From positions 51,008,490-51,072,489 of the forward strand of contig NC_073691.1 in NCBI RefSeq assembly GCF_029784155.1: a stretch of 64,000 nucleotides of DNA. The letters are read 5' to 3'. The number at the start of each line of letters is the position of its first letter. The first letter of the stretch is position 1. Below the pieces are notes generated by a model. It searched no databases. It was given only the letters and a program-made list of their open reading frames with translations, and was not told the origin of the DNA. Position numbers and translations under genes: made by a program. The DNA is from Uranotaenia lowii (lineage: Eukaryota > Arthropoda > Insecta > Diptera > Culicidae). Below, one piece after another: positions 1-11,741 of this stretch.

Positions 1-821
1 AGTTTCTGATAGAACTTTCGTGTTTCTTGGGAACGATGCAGCTGCTCCAGCTCCTGGAGCTCCTCCTCCTCCAGGCGGCGCTTTTTCTCCTGGAAAAGTC
101 GGACTCGCTGCCTCTTCCGCTGTCGGTGATTTTCCACATTTCGACGGGTGCCTCTTTGCACTACTGCCGACCGCGCGGCATTTTCTTCGTCCATCACCCT
201 CCTACACTCCTCGTCGAACCAGTCGTTCCGTCGAGATCGCTCCACATAACCGATGACGTTCTCCGCCGCACTGTTGATGGCTGTTTTGATGGTATCCCAA
301 CAGTCCTCGAGAGGGGCTTCGTCAAGCTCGCCCTCTGCCGGCAGCGCTGCTTCGACCGATTGCGCGTAGTCTGCCGCGACCTCAGGTTGCTTCAGTCGCG
401 CGATGTTTAACCGAGGCGGGCGCCGGTTTCGCTTGTTGTTCACTACGGAGAGTTTTGGGCGCATCTTCACCATCACCAGATAATGGTCCGACTCGATGTT
501 GGCGCCCCGACAGGATCTGACGTCGATGATGTCCGAAAAGTGCCGGCTGTTGATCAAAACGTGGTCGATCTGTGATTGCGTTTGGTACGGTGATCTCCAG
601 GTGTACTTGTGTGGGAGGCGGTGCTGAAAAAAGGTACTACGTACGGCCATTCGTTTGGAAGCGGCGAAATCAATAAGTCTAAGGCCGTTTTCGTTGGTCA
701 GCTGGTGCGCGCTGAACCTTCCAATTGTCGGTTTAAATTCCTCCTCCTGGCCGACCTGAGCATTGAAATCCCCGATATAAGAGTATGAGCGACAAGCTCT
801 TAACATCGACAATAGCAATCG
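1..821 (-). mobile_element. RTE-clade non-LTR retrotransposon fragment, endonuclease region (partial, runs off window)
   Basis: On the minus strand one frame is open from a TAG at 822-824 to the left edge. It carries the second half of an APE-type endonuclease: the IGDFN motif near 770, then a QIDHVL segment and an ESDHYLV segment, matching the late catalytic blocks (GDFN, SDH) of the family. After it comes a linker rich in Arg and Glu with a DWFDEECR motif, which is typical of RTE/BovB-type ORFs and of CFDP2-like proteins that derive from them. The reverse transcriptase would lie beyond base 1. The 5' half of the endonuclease is absent, so the copy is 5' truncated near 780-820. No stop is seen in the retained part, which suggests a fairly recent insertion. 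Clade assignment is from motif style and is inference. Confidence 0.8.
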
Positions 822-1095
822 CTAGCACAACTCACCTGTCAATAACCTGACCTGATACCTGGTTGTGTACGGGCTTCGATCAGATTTTAGGTAACCTGTA
901 TGTACCAATAAAGACCGAGATTTTCACTGCGGACACAGAGAATGTCAAATATGTTATAATTATACAAAGGATTTACTTACTGCAGGCGCCGTAAATGGGC
1001 TCATTTAAAAGAGTATCTCTAAAAACGGTTCCTTTTCTCCCTGGAGACTCAAGAATCACGCCTGTCATGCCATCACACGAAGGACGTAGATGAAT
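822..1095. other. Non-coding; contains a short dispersed repeat motif
   Basis: No coding potential is seen. Bases near 815-832 contain, in reverse orientation, the string AGTTGTGCTAGCGATTGCT that also occurs at about 26530 and 27030, so the left edge of this stretch is probably part of a dispersed repeat next to the truncated RTE fragment. Confidence 0.35.
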
Positions 1096-1290
1096 ACTCA
1101 AAGCGAAATATTGTCAACTTCGTGCAGAAAGATCCACAGCCCCAAACATTTCGGAACTGCGCCCAAAAAACCCAATTACTGGGGCATTTAAAAAAAAGCA
1201 CCTTATATCAGACAAGGAAAAAGCTGAACAGGGATGGATCATCGGAAAAATTGACCATCAATAGTAGGACTCTTAAAAAAGAAAAACAAA
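1096..1290 (+). pseudogene. Possible N-terminal relic of a mariner/Tc1-type transposase (helix-turn-helix region)
   Basis: One forward frame from about 1097 to 1285 is open and reads like a transposase helix-turn-helix: a KRNIVNFVQKDP stretch, then STLYQTRKKLNRDGSSEK, which fits the usual STVYxxxKRxxETGS pattern of mariner-type DNA-binding domains. There is no start codon and the frame degenerates after about 1290. It lies upstream of, and in the same orientation as, the clearer catalytic-domain relic at 2402-3470; the element at 1402-2266 separates them. That both belong to one original gene is inference. Confidence 0.35.
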
Positions 1291-1401
1291 ACTAGCCGTC
1301 TATTTTGGATTGTTTTTAACGATTTTTGAGGATTTTTTGTGTGTGTATTAGCTCTAACCTTCAATTGTCAAAACGTGAACATTTCTATAGAAAAATATTT
1401 A

Positions 1402-2266
1402 CAGTCCCCCCACAATCATGGGTCACACACAATTATTAGTCACCAAACATTTGAACTGCTGATATCTGCTGAACTGAATGAAATGTAATCATATTATTAT
1501 TTTTAGATTATCGATAACAGCATCAAAATGCATTGAAAATATTATGTGTGCGCTTGGTAACAGTAAAACTGCTATTTGAAAAGTTTTTATCATACGTTGA
1601 CTATTATGTGTTGAACTATCGCATAAAATTTCAATGTTATAAGGTTGACATCTTAAACCGTTAAGCCCCTTATGCGAGTATTTCAAAGATTCCAACAAAA
1701 TAAATTGGTCTCATATAAGCACAAAGGACGAGTTTACATTTTAAAATGAAACTGAGCAAATAAAATGCAAAATTTCAATCATATTCAGCTAAACAAAAGT
1801 GACCCATAATTGTTACAGCACCCACCCAATTCCACACAATCATGGGTCACTTTTTTACAAGCAAAACAAAACATTTCTTGGTTGCTATAGCTCAACACAA
1901 ATGCCCTTGAACGTATACTAGGAATGAATGCCCCTGAATGTTTGTCAGAATATTGATGATTTCCATGTTGATATTCGGGTGTTGCCATGGACTTCCATGT
2001 GACTAATAATTGTGAGCAATTTGACTAATAATTGTTACGGGTTACAATTTTGACCCATAATCGTGGTTTTCAAATGCGTTGATTGTTTCGGTAAATTATG
2101 CTGTTTTTCAACAAAACTGAAAACAAAATCATATTTGAAATCAAAGATGGAATATTTAATGACTGAAATCCATGCAAAGCTTGATGTTTGGTCCACTAAC
2201 ACCCGATTAAACGAATATTTTGTGGTGGAATGATACGTTAAGTGACTAATGATTGTGGGGGGACTG
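1402..2266. mobile_element. 865-bp non-autonomous DNA element with TA duplication and internal copies of its terminal motif
   Basis: The terminal inverted repeats are 25 bp (left 1402-1426, right 2242-2266), start CAGTCCCCCC and differ at two positions. TA flanks both sides (1400-1401, 2267-2268), as expected for Tc1/mariner- or pogo-type transposition. Inside, the terminal motif recurs: GACCCATAATTGT at 1801-1813, its inverse ACAATCATGGGTCAC at 1836-1850, GACTAATAATTGT at 2001-2013 and 2023-2035, GACCCATAATCGT at 2052-2064. No transposase frame is visible, so the element is non-autonomous. It sits between two transposase relics. Confidence 0.85.
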
Positions 2267-2401
2267 TATACGCTATATCAGCAAGATGTTTGCAAATGAG
2301 ATAGTGACCAGTTTGTTTCCCACCCAAAAATCTTCAATCAAATTGCGGCACCTGTAGGATGTCATCTAGCGGCTGCTTATCGCGTGAAAACTTTTCTCCT
2401 T

Positions 2402-3470
2402 GATGGACCATTTCCACGAAAGCCGAGTAGTGAAAAATCGGTCAAGACGCAAGTGAAGTGGAATCCAGAAAGATCAATCCAGAGGCTGGATAAGGAAGCG
2501 AATATCTCGAATTCTTCCAAGCAGTGATGGTTTGAATCATTTGACTTAATTTTGAATCATTTGCTTATAACTTCTTTTGAAAACATTTTTCCCAGAAATG
2601 ATGTTCTAAACTTTAGTAGAACTAGATCTTAGCTGCAACTTTTGTGACCAACACAAACCTGTATCTCTTATGCCTTATGAATGAGAAATCGAAAAGTTTA
2701 AATTTTTGAGCAATGATCGTAATCACAATCATTTGGATTAGCGGGTTGGATTAAATCCTACAATTCATACCACATTGAAGATACATATTTATGACATACA
2801 AGAAAGTTGTAGCTTAGATCTGTATCTACTAAAGTTTAGAACATCATTTCATGGAAAAATGTTTTCAAAAAAAGTTATAACCAAATGATTCAAAAATAAG
2901 TCAAATGATTCAAACCATCACTGCTTCCAAGTAACTTCTATGCTCAAAGATGACTTAAATGCATAATCAAGGGCAAGGGCGAACTAAACCACTGCGACTT
3001 GAGCGCCTGAAGCGTCTAAGTTGAAGAAGAATCTCCTTATCGTCGTGTTCCCGGAAGAGAATTTTTTTTCGGTTTAGTTTCACGTACGGATCAGTATTTT
3101 CCACCTTTTAAGGCTAAGGATGTTCCAGAGAATGTGAAATTCAAGTTTTGTACCAAGTAACCCGTCGGAGTAATGGTATTTGGAGCGTTTGCTTCGAATG
3201 GATTGAAGATGTCTCCTGATTTCATAATATACATTGAACAAACTTTTTACTCATTTGTAAATTTTGACTTGTTTCCAAATTTTAGGAATAGATTTAAATC
3301 CATCATATTTCATATAAACGTAAGCACGCCCCTACTGATACCAGAAAGATGAACACCAAACGAAACAAAAAAAATCCAAATCAGGGCGAGGTCGATGGAG
3401 GACAATTTTCCTTCCCAATGTCCGAAGTCAATGTGTGCAGTGGTTTGATGGCCGCCGAGAAGCACCTTTA
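2402..3470 (+). pseudogene. Decayed mariner-type transposase, catalytic region, interrupted by a hAT MITE
   Basis: From about 2402 a forward frame reads SVKTQVKWNPERSIQRLDKE, matching the second DNA-binding helix region of mariner-type transposases (IKxVRxxxxxNPxRSxRKLAKE). It stops at the MITE TSD (2514-2521). After the MITE it resumes with SMLKDDLNA at about 2940, then VVFPEENFF near 3050, which replaces the family's VxFSDEKxF with its first catalytic Asp. Next comes PVGVMVFGAFASNGLKMSP near 3165-3220, and finally WxEDNFP...WPPRS near 3390-3460, which corresponds to the second catalytic block. Several in-frame stops (TAA, TGA) and shifts make it dead. The family is established; identity of the subfamily is not. 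Confidence 0.7.
2522..2923. mobile_element. 402-bp hAT-type MITE with long terminal inverted repeats
   Basis: The ends are CAGTGATGG and CCATCACTG, and the inverted repeat continues inward for roughly 110-120 bp on each side with few mismatches (for example the ATGATGTTCTAAACTTTAG block on both arms). A perfect 8-bp direct repeat CTTCCAAG flanks it (2514-2521 and 2924-2931). The 8-bp duplication and CAGTG terminus are hAT hallmarks. There is no coding capacity. It has landed inside the mariner transposase relic. Confidence 0.9.
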
Positions 3471-5937
3471 TTGGTTTAATGACCAATAGATCCCAAATAA
3501 ACGATGCCCGACTCGAGTCAAGTCAAGTCCACGGAACTAGACAGGAAGATTCATTCACGTTGTCCCCAGACGCGAATATGACGAATCGAGTTTACGACCG
3601 GGTTCGGGTTTTCCGGCAGTCCGAGTGTGTGTGCCGAGGGTTCGGTCCCATCGTAGCCGTATTCATTTGAGAAGGCATTTGATGGGGAAGACGTTTTTCG
3701 CTGAATCTCGGCCACTGCTGCTCGGTTCCGCTTATTGATAGGGCATACGAACGAACACACAATAGTAGCCGGTCGGCAGCTCGTAAAAATTCGATGACGA
3801 TTAAGCGCAGAGCGTAATAGTTTTCTGTTGAGCGCCACCATTTGGACAAATTTTATACCTTTCCTGTGGATTTCCAGCTTGATGCGGACATTAAAGTTAT
3901 GACGTATTTGCCATCTCGATCCGGGTGCAGATTCGGGTTTAGACTTCTTCCGAAAACAAAAGCTTCTTCGGGAAGTTTTCTATTGAATTCAGGAAAATCC
4001 GGAACGATTGGCTACCGTTCAGGACTCTTTTTTTTTGCTGGCTGGATTTGGGCTAGGCCAATCGGCCCGATCGGTTTCGGATCGTAAAATGGTCCATCAA
4101 GGATTATTACGACCTGTGTAAATCGTCCCGAGACACGAATGGACGGCAAATGTGCCTAACTCCGGGGGCAACTTTATGATTTTCATCCAAACCATTCAAT
4201 GGACGAGACGAGCCCTCCGGGGCTAAGATCGATTTCCAACGTTTTAATTGCGGGCCATATTCGGTCATAAGCTAGTCGGAGGAGACGAATATCAATTACG
4301 TAGATTATGACGTCGGCGACTATTTGAATAATAATTAAAAACGGGAGCTGCCTTCGGTGATTAACATTCAACATTGTGTCTACATATTAGAAAAATCCGA
4401 TCCAAGTAGTAAGTACGAAATGGCACCGGAAGATGGCTCCCTGTGGATGAGAAGTTTTACGTCCTTTAACGATTATTGTTATTTGCACAGAACACAGCTC
4501 GAAGGATTCCTTCGGATTTGGACTATCGAGGAGGAAGAATTCGGGCATTTTACTGCTGCCTGGCTAGTACGAAGCTCGAGGACGTAATTACTGTAGTTAA
4601 ATTTCATGCTCTCATTTCGTCATTGTATGTTCGTTCGATGGGTGAGTATTTCTTTGACTACGGGTTCATAAAAATGGTCTTTATTGTATTCTTTTGGAGG
4701 CGCAAAGGTGGGGGCCAATTAATAACGTGAAACAAATTATCCTCTTCTCTAGAGCTATTAGGTGATTTGGTAAGGATTCTTCATAAAAGTGAACGTTTGA
4801 AAAATCTCACTCACAACTCAATTACTTTGTCTAAAAGTGATGTGTTAGGCTTCAGCTTTTGTTCAAGAAAAAAATCGGAACCACTTCCATCTTAGAGGCA
4901 GTTCTACTTTGACGTTTTGACGTTAGATTGCAAGCTGACATAAATTTCTTAACAATTGACCTATAATTTTGTTTTCATGTCAAACAGGTTATTTTTATGT
5001 AGAAGTATGAAAAAACTCATAGAAACAATACACACTAACCTTTTTTAAGTTTATTGCAAATAAGGTCGTTCATACAAACATAATGTTTCATCCTTCAGCA
5101 AACTCATTTTTCAGAAGATAATCTCCAAGAAACGTCTGTAAACCTTCCAATGCTCCCGAAAGTGGTTCAATAACCGCACGATTTTTTTTTCTATCCCAGA
5201 GCATCAAGATGAAACCATACAATAACCGACACCAAACAAGACAAATATTATCACAAATTTTATTATTTATTGGCCCACCAAAACAGCAGCCCCGGAGAGG
5301 AAAAACTTAAAAAATCATAAACTTTACAACCATTATTCGGCATCATCAGAATCGCACTCGCATGAGCGCGCCACAGTCACACGTTCAATAAATCATATGA
5401 CAGCGAACGACCGAGGGACTGAGAATGTGGTGTCATCATACTTCTGGTTGTTTTTCTTTATTTTATTTTATTTTTGCTGTAATCTGTCACTTGTTTAAGG
5501 AAAAACTCGTAAGACAAGACACTTTGGGACAAAGGGGACGTGTTTCATAAAAATAAATTTAAAGACAGAAGCTTAAACTTTCGCTGATGACACTGTTTTG
5601 TTATGCTAACAAATACTTGGTGAGGTAATTTCATTAAATAAGGCAACAATATTAGGATTCTCGAATCTCATCTTAAAATATTTGCTATTAAAGGGATTTT
5701 ATTTTAATTTCGTATTTCCGCTTCTTCAACATACTTCCATTCTAAAAAAAAATCTTTACTCATACCTGCAAGTTTCATTTACGTTCTTGTTGATCCCGAA
5801 CCAAACTCCGTTCACTGTTCAAAAGATAATAGGGCCGGAACAAATATCATTTTCTTCTTTTGTGACCACTTCCATCCCAACCCCTTCGATTTTTCCGAAA
5901 ATACAGAAGTGGGAAATAAATAAAGTTGAAGGTATGT
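3471..5937. other. No recognisable gene or repeat
   Basis: The part from 3480 to 4740 is slightly richer in GC, the rest is AT-rich. Only short open frames are present (longest about 96 codons), without recognisable domains, and no terminal inverted repeats were found. Confidence 0.5.
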
Positions 5938-6113
5938 GATAAGAATCTTTTTTGATTGATATTTTTCTGTAAGCGTAAGACGAAATTAGTTTTTCTGAGG
6001 ATGGCCGAAAGATAAGTAGGCCTACTAGGCCTAGTAGGCCTAGGAAATCATTAAGAACAACATTTTAATTTCGTCTTGTGCTCACCGAAAAATATCAATC
6101 AAAGAAGATTATA
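5938..6113. repeat. Foldback hairpin element (~176 bp) with TAGGCCTA palindromic core
   Basis: The left arm 5938-5988 and the right arm 6066-6113 are inverted copies with a few mismatches (shared TTTGATTGATATTTTTC and AGACGAAATTA). Between them sits a GC-richer nested palindrome of alternating TAGGCCTA/CTAGGCC units at 6016-6043. It looks like a small foldback MITE; no convincing target-site duplication was found. Confidence 0.6.
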
Positions 6114-7470
6114 AGTACGTGCAGTGATTAAAACTTTTTGTTCTTAAATGATTCGTTTTTTTATTATCTGCATGCAAGCTTTTGCTCAGTTTGATCGAAT
6201 AAATTGAAAATCTCGGTTATTTTTAATATTTTCTTCGAAACAAATTTTACACCATGATATGATGTATTGAATTGTTGAATATATTTTGATATTTAAAATC
6301 CATATAAAATGTTACAGAACTCGAACAATTTTTAAACTATTGTCATCAAATATGGTACACACCTTTGTTTTAAAGTGTTAAGATGGTTTAAAACATTATA
6401 AGGTGTTTTCCGTTTTTGTGAAGGGAGCCTCCTATATAAAATGAACATAAATATGACAAAGCTCGAATAATTTTCCAGAGACCGTTGCAAATTACAGTTT
6501 TTACATATAAATAGATAACTGATTGAATTTTCAAAAAACTTTTGGTTTGGCTCTCTTATAAACATTTCGTGAGTTATTAAAAAATCCAAAAAATTTTAAG
6601 AGATATGTGTGAAACTTTCTACTTAACTTATTTTGACATAATGAAACGATTTATCACATTGATAGACAGGCAATGATATAATTTGACAATTTATTGTTTT
6701 GTAAGACCACTTATTGTTTAAAGAAAAATGGGAAGAGGATTCCCATACGAGTTCGGATAATACATGATAGAAATGGAACAAATTGCATGTGGCTTTGATT
6801 AACAGATTTAAAATTCTCTTCAAATTTTTGTGGATATACAAAACCAATTTATGATATCACATAAATTGATCACCACTTTCCATGTTTGTAAGAGGATTTT
6901 TTCAGTATTTTTTTTCTATATTCTAACATACAATCTACTTAAACAATTTATTAGAAACTTCACTTAGTTTCAGATTTGAAAACTAACCCCTAATTTTTTA
7001 AATTACGGGAGACTGTTCAGAAACAAACCACAAGTGATAATGATAACTGGTTTATCACTTGTTAAACACTTAGCAATAAATATGAGAACGCCATGACTTC
7101 TCATCCCTTTCCAATTCCGATCAAGATAACTCGTCCGAAATTATTATCTCTGAGTCAGTTCTAGTTCTGAGAATATTCTCCGACAAAACTGGAAGCGATC
7201 AAGAGAACGCACAGAGACAACGGACTGAAGCAACTGTAAAATCTCGTACAAGCGGGCCGTATTGACTTTTTGGAACCAGAGTCCAGAACGTCTGTTCCTC
7301 TTTGATTTAAATGGAATTTTGGTACCAAAACGTCAGTTCGTTTCTTCTCTTTCAGCCTTTTACACAGAGAGTGCCTTTTATAGCTATTTACGTCCATTCT
7401 GACTCTTCGCGCCTTAAACTCCATGCCAATGAGAAATTTTCTCTCGTCTGGGAACGAGAACTTATCTTTA
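6114..7470. other. AT-rich intergenic sequence
   Basis: Only short open frames without recognisable domains. A small hairpin (AAGTGATAA...TTATCACTTG) lies at about 7032-7061. The stretch from 7100 is the unique sequence into which the Jockey element inserted. Confidence 0.5.
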
Positions 7471-7664
7471 ACGTTACAAGGGATCACTTCCATCTGTACC
7501 GTTGAGCCGTCAACACGTACGCCGGAGCATCGTATCGTTGCTGTGTACCTGCAGGAACATTTTTACATTATTTATTTTTTCCTTACCTGTATTTCAATCA
7601 GCACTTTTCAGTGCTAAAATTATTTTCATTTTCTTTTATTCATATTTTCTCTTTTCTTTTCAGC

Positions 7665-9098
7665 ATGGGGAAGTCTTCGGCCGGCTCAAGGGCCGGAAGA
7701 AAACGGATTGCTGAACCTAATCCAGGGCCATCTGCCAAAAAAGTTGAAATTTCCAATTCATTCGATGTCCTTCATAACATCGGTGATGAGGAAATATTCA
7801 TATTTAATTCTGATAAGAGTACTAAGAAACCTTCTTCTTCTTCTTATACTCTTAAAAACGAAAAGATTCCACCAATAACGGTCACGATTCCTGACTTCAA
7901 TGCCTTTCGAAAAGAAATCGTCACTTCCGTCAAGGATGTGAAGATTTCTTTTCAGATCGGTCGAAGGGGAACTGCTCGTATATTGGCGGAATCTTTTAAT
8001 GATTTTCAAAAAATTTTAAATTATTTGAATAATAAAAAACACCAATTTTTTACGTACGACACTAGAGGTGATCGTCCTTTTAAAGTTGTACTTCGTGGTC
8101 TCACCGGCGATCAGACACCGGATGAGATCACAAACGAATTAAATTCTTTGTTAGGTTTTTCTCCAATTCAAGTAATTCAAATGAGGAAAAGAACCAACAC
8201 GAATAATACCAGTAGTGTTGGTTTTGCTCCTGAGCTTTATTTGATCCATTTTAAAAAGGATCAAGTTAATAATTTGCAAATTCTTGAAAAGGCTCGTCTT
8301 ATGTTTCATTGTCGAGTCAAATTCGAACCTTTTCGAAAATCTTCAACCAATTTCCTTCAAAATATTACGCAATGTCGTCGTTGTCAAGCTTTTTGTCACG
8401 GCACTAAAAATTGTAGAATGAATGCCAGATGCATGCTTTGCGGCTCATTCGATCATGAAAAATCTAAATGCCTTTATGGTGGTGATAAACCAAAAACAGA
8501 ATTTTTCAAGTGTGCAAATTGCGCAGGTAATCATTCCTCGAATTCGCTAGACTGTCCCATCAGGGCAAAAATTATTGCTTCTAGGAAAAATCCCAAAGTT
8601 TCCAGAAAAGTTTCTTCTCCTCCTTCCTCTTTTTCGTCTTCACACGTCGGGCCGGCAAACAACCTGCCTGTTCGCATTCAGCCTCGGTCTACATTGGAAT
8701 CACGGCTGGGTAATACCCGAAGTGATTTTAATGTTACCTGTGCTGAATCTGCGCCACGGACTAGTTGTTTATCGTTCTCAGAGGTGGTTGAAAATGGGTT
8801 GCCCTCTCCAGGCATAACTAATAAAAATGGGAAAAAACCAAGTCTCAACGTTCATGCGAAGGCTTGGGAAAATCCCCGAAATTCAAATACTTGTTCTTCT
8901 CTTCCATTTTCTGATCCTAACAATTTTGTTGATTTGGGTGAGATTACTGAGGAAAAATTAAAATTTTTGCATCAAAATTTAATGGAAATGATGCAACTTA
9001 TGTTGAAAGCAAATTCAATTTTTGAAGCTTTCCAAACTTCTTTTAATTATGCTAACAAAATTATTATGACTTTACGATTCCCTCATGGATCCAAATAG
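7665..9098 (+). CDS. Jockey-type ORF1 protein (Gag-like RNA-binding protein), 477 aa
   Basis: ORF1 proteins of this clade bind the element's RNA and form the ribonucleoprotein needed for retrotransposition. Here the N-terminus is basic (GSRAGRKR). A globular region around residues 75-190 resembles the PRE_C2HC domain that precedes zinc knuckles. Three Cys-His knuckles follow at about residues 245-300: CRRCQAFCHGTKNC and CMLCGSFDHEKSKC (both CX2CX4HX4C), and a variant CANCAGNHSSNSLDC. I chose the ATG at 7665 because it follows the UTR and matches the start of copy 2; the frame is open further upstream without an ATG. The stop overlaps the ORF2 start by 14 nt, an arrangement seen in Jockey elements. 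Compared with copy 2 it carries six additional residues after the knuckles. Confidence 0.92.
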   Translation: MGKSSAGSRAGRKRIAEPNPGPSAKKVEISNSFDVLHNIGDEEIFIFNSDKSTKKPSSSSYTLKNEKIPPITVTIPDFNAFRKEIVTSVKDVKISFQIGRRGTARILAESFNDFQKILNYLNNKKHQFFTYDTRGDRPFKVVLRGLTGDQTPDEITNELNSLLGFSPIQVIQMRKRTNTNNTSSVGFAPELYLIHFKKDQVNNLQILEKARLMFHCRVKFEPFRKSSTNFLQNITQCRRCQAFCHGTKNCRMNARCMLCGSFDHEKSKCLYGGDKPKTEFFKCANCAGNHSSNSLDCPIRAKIIASRKNPKVSRKVSSPPSSFSSSHVGPANNLPVRIQPRSTLESRLGNTRSDFNVTCAESAPRTSCLSFSEVVENGLPSPGITNKNGKKPSLNVHAKAWENPRNSNTCSSLPFSDPNNFVDLGEITEEKLKFLHQNLMEMMQLMLKANSIFEAFQTSFNYANKIIMTLRFPHGSK

Positions 9099-11741
9099 AT
9101 GTTTAAATATTATGAATTGGAACGCTAGATCTTTGCTGGCTAACCAAGATGAGTTCTTTTTATTTTTGAAAACTCAAAACATACATATTGCTGCCATCAC
9201 TGAAACTTTTTTAAAGCCAGACAATAACTTGAAAAGCAATGCTTTCTTTAAAATTTTGCGAAATGATCGACTTGATCGACAAGGTGGGGGTGTAGCTATT
9301 GTCATCAATAGTCGTCTCAAATTTAGACTTCTTCCTTCTTTCAATACAAAAGTCTTAGAAACAATTGGAATTGAATTAGAAACTTCTATGGGGAAAATTA
9401 TAATTATTACCGCATATTTGCCTTTTCAATGCAGCGGTGAACAGAAAAATTTTTTGAAGGGAGATTTACAAAAACTCACCAGAAATAAATCTAATTTTTT
9501 GTTATCGGTGACTTTAATGCAAAACACCGATCTTGGAATAATATTTCATCAAATTCAAATGGGAATATTTTATTTAATGACTGCTCTGCAGGTTATTACA
9601 CTGTTGAATATCCTAATGGGCATACTTGTTTCTCTTCGATTAGAAATCCTTCCACAATTGATTTGGTTCTAACGGATTTAGGCGAGCATTGTAGTCAATT
9701 AGTTACTCATGCGGACCTCGATTCAGACCACCTTCCAGTAACTTTTTCTTTATCCCAAAGTCCCATTGAAAACCCTTTAAAATCAACTTTTAACTTTCAA
9801 AAAGCTGACTGGGAGCGATATAGGAATTTTATTGAACGTAATTTGAATGTAAACGTTCCACTGAATTCAATTGAAGATATTGATTTGGCTGTAGAAAATT
9901 TGACAACTTCAATAGTCAATGCTAAAGCCGCTTCAATACCCAAAGTTAAACATAAATTTAATCAACCTTTAATTGATGATGATCTTCAGTTTTTGATACG
10001 ACTGAAAAACATTCGTCGACGCCAATATCAACGTACTAGGGATCCTTATTTGAAATTTATTTATTGCGACCTTCAAAAAGAGATCAAACGTCGTTTAAAT
10101 TTCATTCGTAATGAAAATTTTGCCAAGGCAGTAGAGGACATAAAACCCTACTCAAAGCCATTTTGGAAATTAACTAAAATTCTGAAAAAGCCCCAGAAGC
10201 CAATTCCTACTTTGAAAGACGGGGATAAACTTCTTTTAACGAATGCAGAAAAAGCTCAAAAATTGGCCCAACAATTTGAGTCTGCTCATGATTTTAATTT
10301 AAACGTTGTAAGTCCAATTGATGCTCAAATTTCCCTTGAATTTGATGATATTCTTTCTAAACAAAATGTATTTGAAAGTTCTTGTGAGACAAATATTGAT
10401 GAACTTAAATTGATTTGCAAAAAATTTAAAAATATGAAAGCCCCAGGGGAAGATGGGATTTTCTATATTCTTATTAAAAAGTTGCCTGAAAGCACTTTAA
10501 ATTTTTTAGTTAAAATCTTCAATAAATGTTTTCACTTGGCTTATTTTCCCAATAAATGGAAAAATGCCAAAGTAACTCCAATTTTAAAACCTGGAAAAAG
10601 TGCTTCAGAGCCTTCAAGTTATCGACCAATTAGTTTGCTTCCATCTTTAAGTAAACTATTTGAGAGAGTTATTTTGAATAGAATGATGATTCACATTAAT
10701 CAGAATTCTATTTTCCCTGATGAACAATTTGGTTTTCGTCATGGACATTCTACTACACATCAACTTTTGAGTGTAACTAATATGATTAACGCTAGCAAAT
10801 CTGAAGGTTATTCAACTGGTGTTGCTCTTCTTGATATTGAAAAAGCTTTTGACAGTGTTTGGCACAAAGGTTTAGTAGCTAAATTAGCTCGATTTGATTT
10901 CCCTGTATATCTCACCAAAATTATTCAAAATTATTTGACTAGCCGAACCTTACAAGTAAGCTATCAAAATTCATGCTCTGAAAGGACACCCATTAGAGCT
11001 GGTGTCCCTCAGGGTAGTATACTTGGGCCAATCTTATACAATATTTTTACTTCTGATCTTCCTGATGTACCAGAAGGAAAAGGTAGAAGATTGTTTGCCG
11101 ATGACACTTTGCTTTCAGCCAAAGGTCGGAATTTACGGGTGGTACGCAGTAGATTGCAACAAAATTTAAATTCCTTTTTGAATTACTTGAAAATGTGGAA
11201 AATTTCTCCTAACGCTTCCAAAACTCAACTTATTTTATTTCCCCATAAGCCAAGAGCAAATTTTTTAAAACCTAATGAAAATCATTCCATAACTTTTAAT
11301 GGGGTTTCATTAGAATGGTCTGATCACGTGAAGTACTTGGGACTCACACTTGATCGGAATCTTTCTTTTAAGAATCACATTGAAGATATTCAATCTAAGT
11401 GTAATAAATATACTAAATCTCTTTATTCTCTCATCAACAGGAAATCCCGGCTGTGCCTGAAGAATAAGATGCTTATTTATAAGCAAGTTTTCCGACCAGC
11501 GATAATGTATGCAGTTCCGATTTGGTCTAGCTGCTGCGCGACGAGGAAGAAAGCCATCCAGAGGATTCAGAACAAGGTTCTGAAAATGATTTTGCGGCTT
11601 CCACCTTGGCACAGCACCGAAGATCTTCATCGGATTGCGGGCATTGAATCGATCGAAGAGATGGCCAACAAAATCATCTCCAACTTCAGAGGCAAATCGA
11701 TGCAGTCTTCCATCGCAGAGATTCGTTCTCTTTATAACTAG
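9085..11741 (+). pseudogene. Jockey-type ORF2 (APE endonuclease + reverse transcriptase), one frameshift
   Basis: The ORF2 product nicks the target and copies the element RNA. The N-terminal part has the endonuclease opening (NIMNWNARSLL, then ITETF); the later part has reverse transcriptase blocks: YRPISLLPSLSKLFE, the GVALLDIEKAFD motif A, GVPQGSILGPILYN, and the catalytic FADD in RRLFADDTLL. The C-terminus ends with a Cys-containing tail and an ATRKKAIQRIQNK segment. A single-base loss near 9500, in the block that should read GDFN, shifts the frame, so 9085-9672 and 9663-11741 are separate frames. Total length 2657 nt is one short of a multiple of three. Copy 2 carries a different single-base loss. 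The copy is inactive as read. Confidence 0.92.

Noticed and set aside
3842..4087. 81-codon plus-strand ORF in a GC-richer stretch
   Set aside because: Composition-driven; no family resemblance and no gene structure around it.
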